A stretch of DNA of 64,000 bases, from positions 1,302,001 through 1,366,000 of the forward strand of contig JACONQ010000006.1 of assembly GCA_014281115.1 (NCBI GenBank), in the 5' to 3' direction. The notes under the pieces were generated by a model. The model worked only from the letters and a program-made list of their open reading frames with translations. It made no database searches and had not been told where the DNA came from. Positions 62,611 through 64,000 of the stretch are shown in pieces (position 1 is the stretch's first letter; each line of letters begins with the position of its first letter). Both the position numbers and the translations under genes were made by a program. Source of the stretch: Laburnicola sp. R22_1 (lineage: Eukaryota; Ascomycota; Dothideomycetes; Pleosporales; Didymosphaeriaceae).

Positions 62611-64000
62611 TTAGGAAAGATGGAAGGCGCCTTGCCCTTCCCGGATGGCGACACTGAGTTTCGCCCGAAGAATGTCCATGTTGCTGTAGTCGGGCATCTT
62701 CAAGTAGTTGACGCACGTCATGACGCTAGGCAAGTAGTCGTCTGACGTGTACGGCGGCTCGCTCGGTTTGCAGACGACCGTGAACATGGGAGTGAGGTTC
62801 TTGAAGCCTAAGAATCCGTTAGCAGCGACCCGGAACGAGTAAAACGAGCGTACTGACCTCCGATAGGAAGCTTCGGACTACCAGTGGTGAATTGCAGGAA
62901 GTCGCGCCGCTGAGTAGGCGAGAATTCGCTCATGGTTTGCAGCAGGTTACGGACGCTCTTGCTATCAAGATTATAGCCGTGGTCTGCCTTGATCGAGTCC
63001 ATGAGAGCTGCAACATGTTAGTGTATACGGTCAGTCGATGCTGTTGAATAGACTCACTCTCAAGAGACCAATCCTCGTCAACACGTCCAAAGAGCATGAC
63101 AAGCTCGTCTGGCGTAAAAGCCTTCAATGCTGAATAAGGGAAAACTTCGGAGAAGCCAGCCTTGAAGGCGTCCACTTGGCGATGTACACCAGAGCCCAGG
63201 GTGAAATCAAGCACTTTGTCGACGTAAGTCTCGACATTATCGATGGTTACCTGCTGATTTGCACCGTCTTCAATGAGTTCGATCGGATATCCCGGAAGGG
63301 TAAAGTCTAGCCCAAGGTCTTCAACGCGGCAGTCTTGAATCACGATATTCTTGATAGCTTGTGCCTTCTGTGCTCCGGACATGCTGTTGTCTTCGTCGAT
63401 TTGCTTCTTCGCGTCTGCGAACTGCTTCAGAAGTTTGAGTGACTTGGCTAGGTCATAGTCGACAGACTTCGCAGCGCCTAGGGAAGGAGCAACGGCAGCA
63501 CCACCGTCACCCACGCGGAAGAAGGTAGGGTTGAAAGATACATCAACGATCCTTGAATCCAGCATCGAGCGAGCGACGAATTTCCCAAGTGTCCTGAAGA
63601 GTTCAAGAATCTTGCTCCCGTTCTCTGTTGCGGCTTGCTCGGCGCTCATGGGTGCGGGGAAGAGTCCACGCTTGCCAAAGGCGTATTCGTCGCCCTCGTT
63701 GGATTCGTTCTCGCGCCAAAGTTTAAGTTTCTTCTTAGAGAACTCCTTGGACACCGCAGAGTAGAACTCTAACGTAGGCCCGAGCCCAGTACCAACCTCT
63801 TCAAAGTACTCTACCTCCAAAACGCTAGGAGAGTGACCGTAGAGGTGCATCACCTTCATAGCCGATTCCAGGATACGCGCGCGTGAGATCCGCACCTTTT
63901 GGCGCTGCAGTCGTCCGAGGAACAGTCGATCATCTCGATGGCGATCATGTCTACTGTCGCTCGTGCTCTGTGAGTTCTGCCAGCGGTTCATAGACCGCGA
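62611..64000 (-). CDS. ufd4: Ufd4-type HECT E3 ubiquitin ligase, C-terminal part; runs off right edge
   Basis: Three exons in the window: 63058 to beyond 64000, 62858-63007 and 62611-62807, with two 50-bp introns (GTGAGT and GTCAGT donors). Both junctions are phase 1 and rejoin conserved text ([15 protein letters not shown] and [14 protein letters not shown]). The HECT domain is nearly complete: [79 protein letters not shown]. The catalytic Cys lies in [17 protein letters not shown] (codon 62713-62715), followed by [10 protein letters not shown] at the C-terminus. This matches Ufd4/TRIP12, which builds ubiquitin chains on ubiquitin-fusion and N-degron substrates. The reading frame is still open at 64000, so the N-terminal armadillo-like part is outside. 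Confidence 0.93.

Overview
The window is nuclear DNA of a filamentous ascomycete. Short introns (49-103 bp, GT-AG with CTGAC-like branch sites, and one GC-AG), Zn2Cys6, HECT, DnaJ and fasciclin families, and transposons decayed by C-to-T changes at CpA (the signature of repeat-induced point mutation, RIP) all point to Pezizomycotina. Similarity of several hypothetical proteins to ones I associate with Dothideomycetes suggests that class, but this is recollection, not a search.

Layout. 1-11.4 kb is a gene-bearing arm: the 5' end of a PARP gene (prpA type), a divergent F-box protein, a J-domain cochaperone, a small secreted GPI-type protein, a RING-H2 protein and an unrecognised protein. 11.9-33.3 kb is a block of nested mobile elements: (i) an element with two 859-bp terminal inverted repeats and a TA target duplication, carrying one RIP-damaged HerA/FtsK-like P-loop ATPase gene that starts inside the right repeat; (ii) a 5264-bp Ty1/Copia element inserted into its left repeat (TSD CAAAG); (iii) a full-length Tad1-like LINE with a 14-bp target duplication and a TAG-repeat tail; (iv) a second Copia family, 5344 bp, inserted in the LINE endonuclease (TSD ATATC). 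34-42 kb carries a lysozyme-like secreted protein with a one-codon first exon, a UIM/PPxY single-pass membrane protein, a 37-bp perfect hairpin, a Rho-like GTPase with a GC-AG intron, a membrane protein and a spliced unknown. 42.9-48.2 kb is a second copy of the first Copia family (TSD GTATC). 48.5-64 kb resumes genes: an unknown, an NPF-repeat/zinc-finger protein, a broken fasciclin gene, a Zn2Cys6 regulator, an intron-containing tRNA-Trp, a complete pogo/Fot element whose second catalytic Asp is Asn, a CUE-SMR protein like yeast Cue2, and the 3' part of the HECT ligase Ufd4.

The genes do not form a recognisable pathway or biosynthetic cluster. Protein quality control and ubiquitin recur (F-box, J protein, RING, UIM protein, CUE-SMR, Ufd4), but I treat this as coincidence. 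The least explained object is the long-TIR element with an ATPase and no visible transposase.
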